Below are positions 34,434-46,000 of a DNA stretch of 64,000 bases, in pieces. The DNA is from Aurifilum marmelostoma (lineage: Eukaryota > Ascomycota > Sordariomycetes > Diaporthales > Cryphonectriaceae): NCBI GenBank assembly GCA_027559495.1, contig JAMXSV010000003.1, positions 1,922,001-1,986,000 of the forward strand, in the 5' to 3' direction. Every line of letters starts with the position of its first letter. Positions within the stretch are counted from its first letter, which is position 1. Both the position numbers and the translations under genes were made by a program. Below the pieces are notes generated by a model. It saw only the letters and a program-made list of their open reading frames with translations. It searched no databases and was not told the origin of the DNA.

Positions 34434-36004
34434 CTTGCCGGAGTCGGCCGCTCAGTGTCCTCTCAGGCCATGATGGCTCAGTCAACCGCACCGGCCAGAG
34501 TGTCTGACGAGTTGTGTTACGCGAGACCTGAGTCTTAGCCGCTGTCGTGTAGCCTCGCAGGTTTCAACATCATCACGTATGTGTCTGTACCCGGGTCTGT
34601 GATACTCTCAATGTGATTAGCAGGCGAGCCATGCCGTCATCTAGTAAACATCTCCTAGCGCCAGTTCGTCCCGACCTCGTCGTCCTCCGGCCACCCAGTC
34701 CGACAGATCTGCCAGGATGTGGCAGCCTCGCTTCCATGCTTGGACAGAATATTGTTCATCGATCCTGTTTTGTCCCCCACAGCGGTCAGCCACCGACGTT
34801 CTTCTCACGGTCCACCTTTCACGGATCAACGGCCAGGATCATTAGAGTCGGTGACGGGCCAACCCGGGATTTGGGTCAAGAAGTGGCCCAACATGAGCAG
34901 ATGGCCTTGGATTGGAACACGCCGATGAGTGTAAGTGACCGTGTGCCAAGCAGCGTCTGGACTGTCTGCCGGCCTCCGTATTTCGTCATGAAAACAAATT
35001 CGGTCGGTGGTCCGGTCAATAGTCACAATTTTGTACCTGAAGAGGCACTGCGTCATGTCTTTTGCGGCCTGCCGGGGCGTACCAGTGTCATTGGCGTAAG
35101 ATCTGGAGATTTCCGTCGAAAGTTACATGCTCAAATTGTAATGCAACGCAGATGAGGATGGGCATCAAATGGGGATTTCCTGGAGACATCGTGGGGAAGG
35201 CAAGCGGGCCAGGATCTGCTTTTCCAGAAGGAGGTCGCAGGGATGTGTAAGTCGGCTGTGGAAGGCCAACGCGGGACCCATATACCGTGCAGGTAAAGTC
35301 AGGTACCACCTGGCCTGGTGTCTGTTACAGCCAAAGCTTGCGTAGATTTGCTTCTCATGGGAGGTAGCCGAGCTTGTAGCTCGAAGGCCCTAGCAGGGAA
35401 GGGACCTGTGCCCCTCCAGCCCTCACATCGACTAGCTGCAGGTGCAGCCTATGATAGACGTCAGGCAGGCCTGCGAATCTGCCCAGCACCTGCTTGGCCT
35501 GCATAGCGCAGCACCTCTTGGACGCGCTTTCCAGAACTTCGTCTTGCCATTTCCTTATGCCCATCACAAGAAACCAGTCAGTGCCCCAGCCCAATCTTGT
35601 TTGTGATTCACTGGTCCATGTGATCCAGACCCAGGCACTGTACCTGCCACACCGATTTTTTTCCCACCCCAGTCTGTCCCCTGCCACCTTGCACCTACCT
35701 ACCCACCCACACATCATAGTACCTGCCTCATCTACAGCAGAGAGCCTCACCTGTGTGTTCCTTTAAGTGTCCCCGTGCCTGCCCTCCTGTCTTCTGCTCT
35801 CGTTCAGCTTTTCTCTCCATCCTCTGTTGATAGTCTCGCATCTCGGACGTGTTGACCAACAAGACCTCTCCTCAACCCAACAGACTTTCGCGCCTCGAGT
35901 ATTACTGTCACGCAGCAGCAACTCTTTTCAGTCTCACTGCCAGCATCATTCGGCATCAACACACGCATCAACACGCTTCCCACGAAACAACCAAACGCGT
36001 CAAA
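34434..36004. other. Intergenic region and promoter of the CFEM gene
   Basis: No gene is supported; a 180-codon + frame at 34613-35155 lacks recognisable features. From about 35640 to 36000 the + strand is C/T-rich, then A/C-rich immediately before the ATG, as expected for the promoter and leader of the CFEM gene. Confidence 0.5.
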
Positions 36005-37170
36005 ATGAAGGTCATCGCAACCGTCTTCAGCGCCCTCGCCCTCGCGGGCGCCGTCACTGCCCAGAGTGACTACGACAACCTTCCCCAGTGTGGCGTGAGT
36101 CGTCCTGCCCCCCCCCCCCTTCAGAGTCATCCTTTCCTGCCTCCCGTCAAGGCCTTCCCAATCTCTCTCCACCACTCATGACAAACCTCGTCATCTGTAG
36201 CCGCTGACCCCCTCCGCAGAAGACCTGCCTTACCAACCTGCTCAACAAGGCTGCTAGCTTTGGCTGCACCGCTGGTTCCACCAACGAAGCCAACTGCCTC
36301 TGCTCCAATGCCACCTTCTCCTATGGTGTCCGTGACTGCTCCAACGAGGCTTGTGGTGACGCTTCCGCCGCCTCTTCTGTCATCGCCTATGGCGTTTCCT
36401 ACTGCTCCTGTAGGTCCAATGCATCATCAGCGTCTTTTCAGGTCTGAACTGGGTATTGACGATTCTGTAGCTGCTGGTGTCGCCATTCCCACCACCATCG
36501 AGACCGTGAGTCGCACCACCTGAAGTCGACACCTCTTTTCCAGATTCACCCACTGACTTGGCTACAGGTCACTTCTGGTACCATTGCCCCGACCGTGACT
36601 AGCAGTGTGTCTGGCACTGCTGCCAGCGTAAGTCCGCTCCCATACAGAATTGAACGAATGACCGAAGAAGCTGACTGTGATTATTGAAGGGTACTACTGG
36701 CAGCACTGCTAGTGCTGGCGCCGCCGGCTCTGCTGTCACCACCTCGTCCTACCTGACCACCCTGACCACGAGCGGCTCCACTCTCACCACCTCTGTGGCC
36801 ACCACCATCTTCGGTGGCGGCGCTGGCGGTTCTGCCTCGAGCGCTGTCGGCTCGGCCAGCAGTGCTGCTTCGTCTGGTGCCAGCTCTGCCATTGCCAGTG
36901 CGAGCTCCCTGGCCAGCTCGCTGGCTAGTGCTGCATCGTCCGCATCGGGTGCTGCCTCCTCCCTTGTCTCCTCTGCCACTGGCACTGCGAGCGGCACCGC
37001 CAGTGGCACCGGCAGCTCGAGCACATCTTCCGGCTTCGTAAGTACCGACTTATCCTTATACCCCGGCAAAACATTGTTCATTCTGACATTTGCTGGTGTA
37101 GGCGCCTCAGATGACTGCCGCCCCAGTCGGTTTCCTGGCTGCCGCTGGCGTCGTCGCGATGCTGCTCTAA
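36005..37170 (+). CDS. CFEM-domain protein, probably GPI-anchored
   Basis: Six exons: 36005-36094, 36230-36419, 36471-36505, 36568-36627, 36690-37037 and 37102-37170, giving 263 residues. Residues 1-19 are a signal peptide (MKVIATVFSALALAGAVTA). Residues about 29-94 hold eight cysteines in the CFEM spacing: CGKTC, FGC, CLC, DC, EAC and YC. After a short Thr/Val linker comes a long Ser/Ala/Gly/Thr-rich stretch (about 125-240) likely to be O-glycosylated. A hydrophobic C terminus (FLAAAGVVAMLL) suggests GPI anchoring at the membrane or wall. CFEM proteins bind haem or act in adhesion and host contact; the role here is unknown. Exons 3 and 4 are only 35 and 60 nt. All splice junctions keep frame. 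Confidence 0.9.
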
Positions 37171-38207
37171 GTCAAGGCGGCGGAATGTCTTTCCGATGCT
37201 TTGACTTGTCACATCTTCGGGATCGAGCTCCGACCTTAATACTCCACACTTAATTTTGACGATTTTTCTCGACATTCATTTCTCCCACTTCTTCCGCGAT
37301 CCACCCACTTACCGTCTTCATCAACGTCTGCCGAACCTACAGACAGAGCGAAGGCGGGGGATAGGGGATAATGGAACAAATGCCTTTAGGGAACGGAAGG
37401 GAAGGACATTTTCGGTTTGTTTTTCGAGGGAACTGTGCTAGGAGTCTTCGATCCATGTACAATTGAGGTGATTTTGGGCGGAACCTAATTCGGCGCAGGG
37501 GGTAATGAGGTTTCACGATGTTGCACGGTCATGACGGTCTACTAGGGCTTTCCACACAACGGTACGCGAGATACCCTTCCCTGAGAGTTCAAGCTTGGCC
37601 AGGGCGGTTCATTGGCACTTCTTGCTCTCATCAAGGGACAACGTTCATAGAGGGAAGAAAAAATATGGACTGGTAGTAATCAATCATACCTGATGTGGTA
37701 ATTATGAACGCTCGAGCCTGCTCGTGACGACAGCCCGTGCATTTTGAATATGATCATTGAAACACGTCCGCTTGAGAAACACAGAAAGGGCAGTTGTCAC
37801 TGCCCAGAGTCAACAATATCCGCTCCTTTCGACGAGCTATTGCCGACACCGGATTGCTGAAAACATAGTCAGTGCTTGGGACAGGTTGGTCACCGCAAGC
37901 ACGGCTCAACCGACGAGACTCTAGTGGGTCTGAAATCTCTTATTCGTGAAAAGGCATGTGACACTTAGAAGGGTGTTGTTGATGCCATTTCATGATGTAG
38001 AGAGAGGACCTCCCTGACTGACTAAGCAGGGGTACGTACCCCACAATGATGTCTTGGTGGGACCCTTGTTCTGGGCTTACGACTACTGTGTACTGTCTTG
38101 GTAGGTCTGCTTTTCTGTCCACTTGTATTCAGCGACGACCTCACCTGTTTACTCCTTACTACCACGACTGCAGCAATCTGTGGGGTATGAGCCATCTCGC
38201 TGGCAAG
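37171..38207. other. Intergenic region between CFEM gene and ALG2
   Basis: Holds the 3' flank of the CFEM gene and the ALG2 promoter. I see no gene or repeat. The ALG2 frame is open upstream to about 38046, but the extra residues do not look conserved. Confidence 0.6.
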
Positions 38208-39868
38208 ATGGCAGAAACGCAATCCAGAAAGAAGACAATCGTCTTCTTCCACCCTGATCTTGGCATAGGCGGTGCTGAGAGGCTTGTTGTCGATGCTGCT
38301 GTTGGTCTCCAGAACAGAGGGCACAAGATCATCATCTTCACAAGCCATTGTGATCCTAGCCACTGCTTTGATGAGGCAAGAAATGGTACGGGACTCATTC
38401 ATAGTCCCCAATCTCAGCTACTCTGAAAACCCCATCTGAAGGCTCAAGCTAACACATGTCCACCCCCAGGAACACTGGATGTTCGCGTCCGGGGCAACAC
38501 CTTAGTCCCCCCTTCTATCTTCTCTCGATTCAGCATCCTCTGCGCAATCCTCCGCCAGGCCCACCTCCTCATTCAGATCAAATACTCGGGTGAGCTCGAC
38601 AACCTCAAACCCGATGCGTTCTTTGTCGACCAGCTCAGCGCTGGCCTGCCCCTCCTGCAGGCCATACAACGCCGCTCGCCCATCCTCTTCTACTGCCATT
38701 TCCCGGACCTGCTCCTCGTCCAGGGGAGACAGAACCCGTGGAAGCGCCTCTATCGGATACTGTTTGATGCCTGGGAGGGATACAGCATGAGCTTTGCAGA
38801 TGCGATCGCGGTCAACTCCAACTTTACGCGTGGTGTTGTCGGGCGGACCTGGCCTGCTCTGGTCAAGGATAAAGAGCTGAAGGTCGTGTACCCTTGCATT
38901 GATACGCGCCCGCAGAATGACGCTCTGGACCAGGCTGGCGGTGTGAAATGGAAGCATGGACCGGTCATCCTGAGCATCAATCGCTTTGAGCGCAAGAAGG
39001 ATGTTGCTCTGGCCATCAAGGCTTTCGCTGGGCTAAGCAGGGACCAGAGAAAGGGGGTCAAGCTGGTCGTGGCTGGTAAGGAGCTCCTTTGTTACCTCCC
39101 CCATCCCCCCCAAAATAGCACCCTAGCGGGGTCTCTGCCTGCTCATCTGCTGAGCCCAGCTAAACTTACTGCCAGGTGGCTATGACTCCCGTGTCTCCGA
39201 GAATGTCGGCTACCACAACGAGCTTGTAGCCCTCGCCAACTCGCTTGGCCTCTCCAACACGACGGTCAGATCTATACAGCCTACCCTGGCTATCCCATCC
39301 GATGCCGAGGTTGTCTTCCTCCTGAGTGTGCCAAATTCTCTCAAGCAGCAGCTTCTCGCGTCTGCTAAGCTCCTTGTATACACCCCGTCCAACGAGCACT
39401 TTGGTATCGTCCCCCCTCGAGGCTATGCTCTGCGGCGTTCCTGTTCTGGCAGCCAATACTGGTGGTCCCACAGAGACAGTGGTGGAGGACGAAACTGGCT
39501 GGCTGAGAGATCCTGAGCAGGTCGGCGAGTGGACTCGGGTCATGGACCGGGTCTTGAACGAGATGAGCGAAGGTGAGCTTGCCGAGATGGGCCGTAGCGG
39601 CATAGCCCGCGTGCGTGGCAACTTCGCCGATACGCAGATGGCCCAACGTCTTGAAGAGATCTTTGCCGCCATCGAGGATCCGGCGCGCGCTGGCACCTTG
39701 AGCAGGTTGCTCGCATTATTGCTGGTAATCGTCATTGCAATGGGTGCTGCTTTTGGCATTCCCATGGCTCTCATCACTGTTCGCGACGGCACAAAGGGCG
39801 GACTGTTCGCTCTTCTCATGTCCGTGGCATTGGTGTCTCTCGCCATCCTATCTCGCACTCAGCGCTAA
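38208..39868 (+). CDS. ALG2: ALG2-type alpha-1,3/1,6-mannosyltransferase, one frame break
   Basis: Three exons: 38208-38385, 38470-39075 and 39176-39868. With one base removed the product is 491 residues. ALG2 adds the second and third mannose to the dolichol-linked oligosaccharide on the cytosolic face of the ER. The start KKTIVFFHPDLGIGGAERLVVDAA is the Alg2 signature. SINRFERKKDVALAI and YTPSNEHFGIVP are GT4 motifs. The C terminus has two hydrophobic segments (about 440-465 and 472-490) that would tether it to the ER. The frame breaks at a C6 run, 39411-39416, inside the EX7E catalytic motif. With C5 it would read EHFGIVPLEAM, as in the family. As it stands the protein would lose its last 150 residues. 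The start is taken at MAETQSRKK; the ATG at 38187 is an alternative. Confidence 0.9.
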
Positions 39869-40696
39869 GAAGTTGGGGCAAACTTTCCGACAGCCCTTTG
39901 GCTCTGGTGACCTTGTCCGACAAAACGGTCAAGGCAACAAGCCAGTGCAGGATTAGTAAAGTCAGAACACCCCTTAGCTGTCATTGCGACCGAGGCTCAC
40001 GACGTGCTGATTTTGAATCCAGATCTTGCTTACCAAATTCGTGCTCATTGCTCTTCGGCCCGTTGAATCGAGGGGGCCACTGATCTACCGGAGACACCGT
40101 CATCACCAGTGCGAATGTGACTGGTGGATCGAGGTTCTAATACCTGAGTCAGAGTGCAAGCTCTCTTAACGACTTCCTTTTTGAGTCGATGGATTTCGCG
40201 CAACATCAAGTCGGCCCCCTGAATCCTCTCTCCATGGGGCTCGTTCGTGGGGGCCATGTACGGCTGACGGACACAGTCGCCCATTGGCCTGCGACATAAT
40301 AGCATTGAGGTATGGAAGTGGCTGGAGCCTAGTTTGGGGGTACTTCGAGATTACATGTGTCGCTACGGATCCCTCCGGCCAAATTTGTTGACTGAATGGC
40401 GGAGAGCAGAACAGATGCAGGAGTAGGAGAAGGATTGGCATTGGTAGTCACCGCACCGGCTTGGGTTCTCCATCCTTGGAAAGGGAACATTGCTGCTGAT
40501 GTCCAATACTAGACGTAGGCTTGACTCAGCCCAGCTGAAATTGAGAGAGGCTTGAGTTCGTGCAACAACGTCGGCCATATTAAGATGAACAGATCGCTCT
40601 TGCAATGGCGTCGTCTCCTGGTCCCAGGTCATGAAATCCAATTCGTACCCTCCCCATCCACAATTCACGTGCGTATACTACGGTTCACACAGCAAG
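39869..40696. other. Intergenic region between ALG2 and the propeller gene
   Basis: No gene or repeat seen; it should contain the ALG2 3' flank and the propeller promoter. Confidence 0.6.
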
Positions 40697-41879
40697 ATGA
40701 AGGCTCCCCTACTGTGTCTCGCCTGCCTCGGCGCCCAGACTGGTCTCACAGCCTCGTTCCCATCCCACCCCAGCGTCAAGGCTGCTCGCTCCGGTTCCCA
40801 ATCGACTCATTCCTCCACAGACGTGAAGACCATCTTTTCCCTCCCGACGACCCCCTTCCTGGTTCGAAAATCTCGCATATCGCTCCTCGACCAACAGCCT
40901 CCTCGCGACGCGCCTCGATGTGCCACAGGTCTGGTCCATAGACCCTCACACACAGACCGGGACGCTCGTGGCCAATGTATCCAGCGTCACGGCCCTCGTG
41001 GGAATCACACAGCTCTCCCCCTCGGCCGGCTTACCACGACAGGCCTCTTCCTGCTCCAAGCCGTCAGCATCCTCGTCTCCGGCGGCGCCCGATGATGTCT
41101 TCATCTTTGCAGGCCTGAACTTTACCTTGGCCACGGGGCTCACACCCAACTCTTCTGCCCTGTGGAGTCTGACATTCCCCTCGTCGCCGTCATCGTCAAA
41201 GAATGAGACTGGGTCTCAGCCTCGGCCCACGCCTGTGCCGGTTATGGAGCTCCCCGGCCTGGGCATGATCAACGGCATCACAACGTGGAATTCCCACACC
41301 ATCCTCGCGGCCGACAGCACTGAGGGCGCCATCTGGAAGATCGACCTCGCCTCCCACACCGCTTCCATCATCCTCCAGGACCCCACTATGGCACCCTACG
41401 CCAACGCGACCAACATGTTAGGCACAAACGGCGTCAAGGTCTACCACTCCTCTTCCTCCTCAGTAACAGACAACACCACCACCACCACCACCACCACCAC
41501 ATACATCTACTACACCTCCACCAACCAGGGCCTCCTGGCCCGCATCCCCGTCGACCCGACCACCGCCGCCGCCACAGGCCCCGCCCAGGTCCTGGCCAGC
41601 GGCTTCGCCAACCCAGACGACTTTGCCCTGCTCGGCGACGGCAGCGCGGTGCTGGCCACGGGCCCGCAGGACACGGTCGTGCACGTCGCGCTCGACGGGA
41701 CCGTGACGGCGCTCGCGGGCGGCGCGGGCGAGCTGGTGCTGGCGAGCAGCACGGCCTGTGCGCTGGGCAAGGGGGGCAGGGTGTATGTGACTACGGCTGG
41801 AGGGTTGGAGGCTGAGGTGAACGGGACTGTCGTGGGGCCTGGGAGTGTGGCGGGGTTTGAGCTTCGAGGCGGTCTGTGA
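40697..41879 (+). CDS. Secreted six-bladed beta-propeller (SMP-30/gluconolactonase-like) protein, one frame break
   Basis: A single exon. With one base removed it encodes 393 residues. It begins with a signal peptide (MKAPLLCLACLGAQTGLTA) and carries several Asn-X-Ser/Thr sites, so it is probably secreted. Repeated blade-like segments include PQVWSIDPHTQTGTLV, ALWSLTFPSS, GMINGITTWNSHTILAADS, GAIWKIDLAS, GLLARIPVDP, GFANPDDFALLGDGSAVLA and VVHVALDGTVTAL. This is typical of fungal propellers related to SMP-30 lactonases; the substrate is unknown. The frame breaks at a C5 run, 40851-40855. With C4 the text reads TTPSWFENLAYRS, a motif expected at this position in the family. A run of nine Thr at about residues 258-266 is encoded by an ACC repeat. 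The remainder after 40920 is one uninterrupted frame. Confidence 0.78.
41475..41500 (+). repeat. (ACC)n coding microsatellite (poly-Thr)
   Basis: About eight ACC units within the propeller gene, encoding most of a nine-threonine run and in frame with it. Confidence 0.9.
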
Positions 41880-43004
41880 GGAGGTTGGGTATAGAATGAA
41901 GGGTCAGTGGCGGATGGGCACGTTTTCAATTAATAAGGCGGTGTCGAGGTATTGTGTCATAGCAGCACAGAAGGATATCACCACTGGGAATAGTCATGCT
42001 CAATGTGCTGCGGAGGGGGAGAAGGTAGGCAGGAATACATATCAATTTTACCAACCGACCGCGACACACAATGTAATCATCATGAATGGTCGGACAAACA
42101 CGGCACGTAGAGCTTGAGAGGGGGAGGGAACTGTGTCCAGAGCTGTCCGCATAGGAAAGCCGTTTCTATTCATCTGTGTTGGGTATACAGCCTATTGTCA
42201 TCCATCTTACGACTACGCGCTAGCGCAGTACACAGTGAAAGTGTTCAGTTCCAACGATTCCCTGACTTGCTTTGCCATCCGTTATCCCGAGATAGAGAGA
42301 GAGGATGGAAACGCTGAAAGCCGTCAACACAATTCGCTTCAGGAAGCCCACCCCGCAGGACAGAAGACCTCCACCCCCAAGACCCCTCGCTGCTCTAGAA
42401 CTGCACAAACTGGTGAACTGAAGGAGATCCCTTTGGATGACATCTCAAAGAAGGACGTCCCTTTGCCTCGGCTCGCAGGTAACGAACGACCCCATGAAAG
42501 CAGTAAATGCACGTCAAAGAGGAATCCTCGGCGGCGGCGCGCATCCTCGACTAGCCACACCGTCCTCTGAGCCTCCCGTAAACTTGTACAACGCCGTGGA
42601 GCCAGACCTCTTGTGTGTTACCCTGCAGTGAGGGGGGTTGGCGCTATGCTAGTTTGTGATATTATATGCAATCCCAAAGCCCGTCAGTGTAGCTCATGGG
42701 CTAAGTTGCCCTCGTATGTACGCGTGGGAATCATGTAAAGGTCAATAAAAATGATATAAAAAAAAACAGAAGGCCGGCCGATGCAGTTTTTTCCCGTCCA
42801 ATCTCTGCATAACTGATCCCAAGCTCCTAAAGAAATGAAGAAATAGGAAGGGAAAAGAGAAATAAAAGAACTAAAGTGTGGCGCTCGAGGAGAGGAATTC
42901 GTCTCGTAAAGCACAGCCACATGTGGCTGTGATTGTACAGTGCTTTTACACGGCTGAGTTATGAAGCTCGAGGGAGAAGGGGGCGAGGTTCAAGAATCAG
43001 CCCC
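41880..43004. other. Intergenic region between convergent genes
   Basis: 3' flanks of the propeller gene (+) and the kinase gene (-). A + strand frame of 145 codons at 42133-42570 is Lys/Arg/Pro/Ser-rich and not recognisable. A 20-base perfect palindrome is listed separately. Confidence 0.5.
42912..42931. promoter_or_regulatory. Perfect 20-base palindrome in the kinase 3' flank
   Basis: The half-site CACAGCCACA is followed directly by its exact reverse complement, with no spacer. The centre is CACATGTG, an E-box-like core. It lies 74-93 bases beyond the kinase stop codon, probably in the 3' UTR, where it could form a hairpin only by opening several central bases. Confidence 0.6.
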
Positions 43005-46000
43005 TCACTCATCAGGCGACAGGATTTTTTTGGCAGTATCCGTGCTGCCGACGGATGCATTTGTGCCTCGTCTTCTCGATCTGAAAGTGTGCTTTGGAGA
43101 GTCCTTGAGCGAGTTCGACTTCTTAGGCCGGCGGCCCATCATCAAGATCCCGTCGTCGTCACTGTCTGTGTCGTCTCCGCCGTATAGGGATCGCGAGCCA
43201 AGCGGAGTTGCAGTAGCATTGGACAGGGTCACGCTATCAGGCTCAAGGTCATCAACCTGAAACGCCGTCTGATCGGAGTGATCAAAGGATGCGACTTCAA
43301 GTGGAAAGCCTGTGTCCGGTTCTTTGACCAGGGCCGGGGGAGTGAGAGAATCGGTCGTTTCGAAGGCAGCCGAGCGGTTAACCCGGGCAGGAACACCAAG
43401 GGGCTCTCCGTCCGGATCCGCAGACACTGATGAAGCACCGCTCAGCAAGGCGGGGAGAGATGGGTCGGATTGAAAGACAGCTTCCGCGAGATCCTTCTGT
43501 GATGCCGAGGTCGTATAGCTGACCGGGGAAGTCATCACGCTAGGACTGGTCCACGGCGTTGCTATCGCATCACCGGAGTTGGACTTGGAGGAGAACTTGG
43601 TGCTACAAGTATCTTCGCGGGAAACTCCCTGGCCGGCCACAAAACAATCGTCATCAGGAGATGAGGGACACGGCACTTTGGCTGGGTCTATCTCGGCAGG
43701 AGGTTGCAGATCATGCTGCTGGTTGAGTCGTTCTTCATACTCAAGTCTCTCGCGGCGACGCTGAATTTCCTGCGCACGCGCGAAGGACTCTGCTGTCGAG
43801 TTGTTATAGTTCCGGGGCGGGGGTGTTTTGCCTTCCAGATCCTTGACGCGGTGAGCTGTCACAGGCCTCTCGTCTATCTTGACCACTGTCTGGAACTTAT
43901 CCAGCGTGGTCTCCGATTTGTTCTGGCCCACGGCATGGTATGCTGCGATCGCCTGGTTGGAGAAGAGAAGCGGCGAGGGGAGAGGGCTGTCGAAAGCGGT
44001 TCCACTGAGATCCAGGGACCGCATCTGCTGCAGCCGCTTCGGCTGCTCGAAGCTACCAGGTGCAACAAAAGTACTGATCGCAACTTTCGGCTCCGCTCGT
44101 TTGTCGTGGGAATTGAACACCAGCGCTCGATCGACCGACTGAGATCTGGCAGAGTCCTCAGTGGTGGCAAGAATCTCGCGTCCCGGTCTGGGCAGACCAC
44201 TGGACGACTCGTCCACGTTCTCGACAGCAGGCGTGGCGGGTGCAGTGTGGGCCTCGAGGACGTTGTTGTGCAACGCTAGAGTAGCGTTCGAGATAGATTG
44301 CGAATGTCTGTGCCGCCGCGGAAACTCGTATCGAGATGGTGTGGGTGTCTGGCGTTCTGCGGCTTCCTCGTTGCCGTGAAAACCGGCGGCAGCGGCCTCA
44401 AAGGCGTGTTGAGAAGAGTAGTGGCCGGACGGCGTCGGGTTCTGGGAGGTTGAAGCATCATTTACTGGTGGCGTTTCGTCTGGACTAGCCGTCACGCTGT
44501 ATGTCAACGGATGGTCTCTCTGGGCAAACTGGTGTTGTTCCCTCACGGGTGGGAAGTATTCGGCGTCTCCGCGCAAGCTCTTCCTCCGGCCGTCACGTAA
44601 ACCTGGAATGATTGGGGTGAGGGCAGGGCTCTCTCCTACCGAGCTGGCCGCGCTGCTGGTGGCTCTCTTTCTAGATCCCTCCTCAGAGCCGGAGAAAGGC
44701 CCTGAGATGTATTTGCTGATCTTCTTGATGCCGGTCTCGACGTTTTTCTTTGCACGCTTGATCAAGGTGAAAGGTATGACGGCATCATGAAGGTCCTTGT
44801 CGGTGAGCTGGATCTTACGTCCCTCGGTCTGCCGATACGGATCCGTATCGTCAATCCATCCGACCTGGTTGGGCATGTCTGCGAGGATCCAAGGGTGTCG
44901 CTTGATATCACGCAGCTCAATGCGCTTTCTAGGATCTTTGATAAGCATCTTGTGCAAAAGGTCCCGGAGGTTCTCGTCGACATCCTCGTAGACGAGTGCG
45001 TAATCGTCGCGGTAGGGAGGCTGCACCTCCCTGTTGCTGAACGCCAAAGCTTTAGGAGACGTTGAGGGGTCGACAGGCCTCAGACGTCTGTCGGGTATGT
45101 ACACCTGGTCTGTTGCGATTTTCTTAAACATCTGGAACTCGTCCTCGGCCAAGAAAGGAATTCTCGCAAAGATCATGCAGTAGAGGGTGACGCCGAGAGA
45201 CCAGATGTCGATCTTCTCGGATATCTTTGGTGGTGGGCCGCTATCGAGATCGGTGTAGCACAGCTCCGGGGCGAAGAAGGCCGGCGTACCGACAGTCTTT
45301 GAAAGCTCCAGCTCGTCATCGAAATCCTGGGCTTCGGACTCGGAGACAGTGTCGACAAGGTCGAAATCTCTGATAGGCCTGCCGAAGTAAGAGACACCAA
45401 AGTCCGAGATCTTGACGGTGTGCTCCTTGGTCCAGAGTAAGTTCGCCGGCTTGATATCCCTATGTACAATCCCTTGGTAATGCAGATACTGGAGACCAAG
45501 CACGACGTCTCTGAAGGCCTGCCGTGCCTCGTCGATTGTGAAGCAAGGGACGTAAGAGAAGTCGTCGGCAAACGGATCGTGCGAGTGGGGGTTGAAGTCG
45601 ACAGAAGACATGTGCGAAATGATGGAGTCAGCCATACTGGGGGAGCGCTCTCGAAACTGCACGTCGTCGTATGCACCATACATGGTTCCGTCGAGGGCAT
45701 GGGTGGGAGTGATGGTCGAAAACGTGCCAGGCGTCTCGGCGTCGTCTTCGTAGTCAAAAGCAGTCGGTGGTGCTTCGAAATCGGCGGCAGTCATTGAGCG
45801 CACTGACTGAGTCCTGGAAGGAGGCTGCGAAGCCGGTGCAGACATTTGACCCGCAGGGGACCCTGAATTTGACAAGGCACCCTCGGTATCCGATTCGCCT
45901 GGCTCCGAGAGTCGCGATGCATCGTCCTGACCGAATTCCAGGCTCCATGGTCCTGGCTGCATGCCATTCTTCTCTGCAAGGTGGGCCCTTTTCAGCTCCT

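Noticed and set aside
22960..36000. General enrichment of ACGCGT through the window
   Set aside because: About sixteen copies are expected by chance in 64 kb. Copies also lie inside coding regions and downstream of genes, so only the clustered ones before RNR1 were kept as suggestive.
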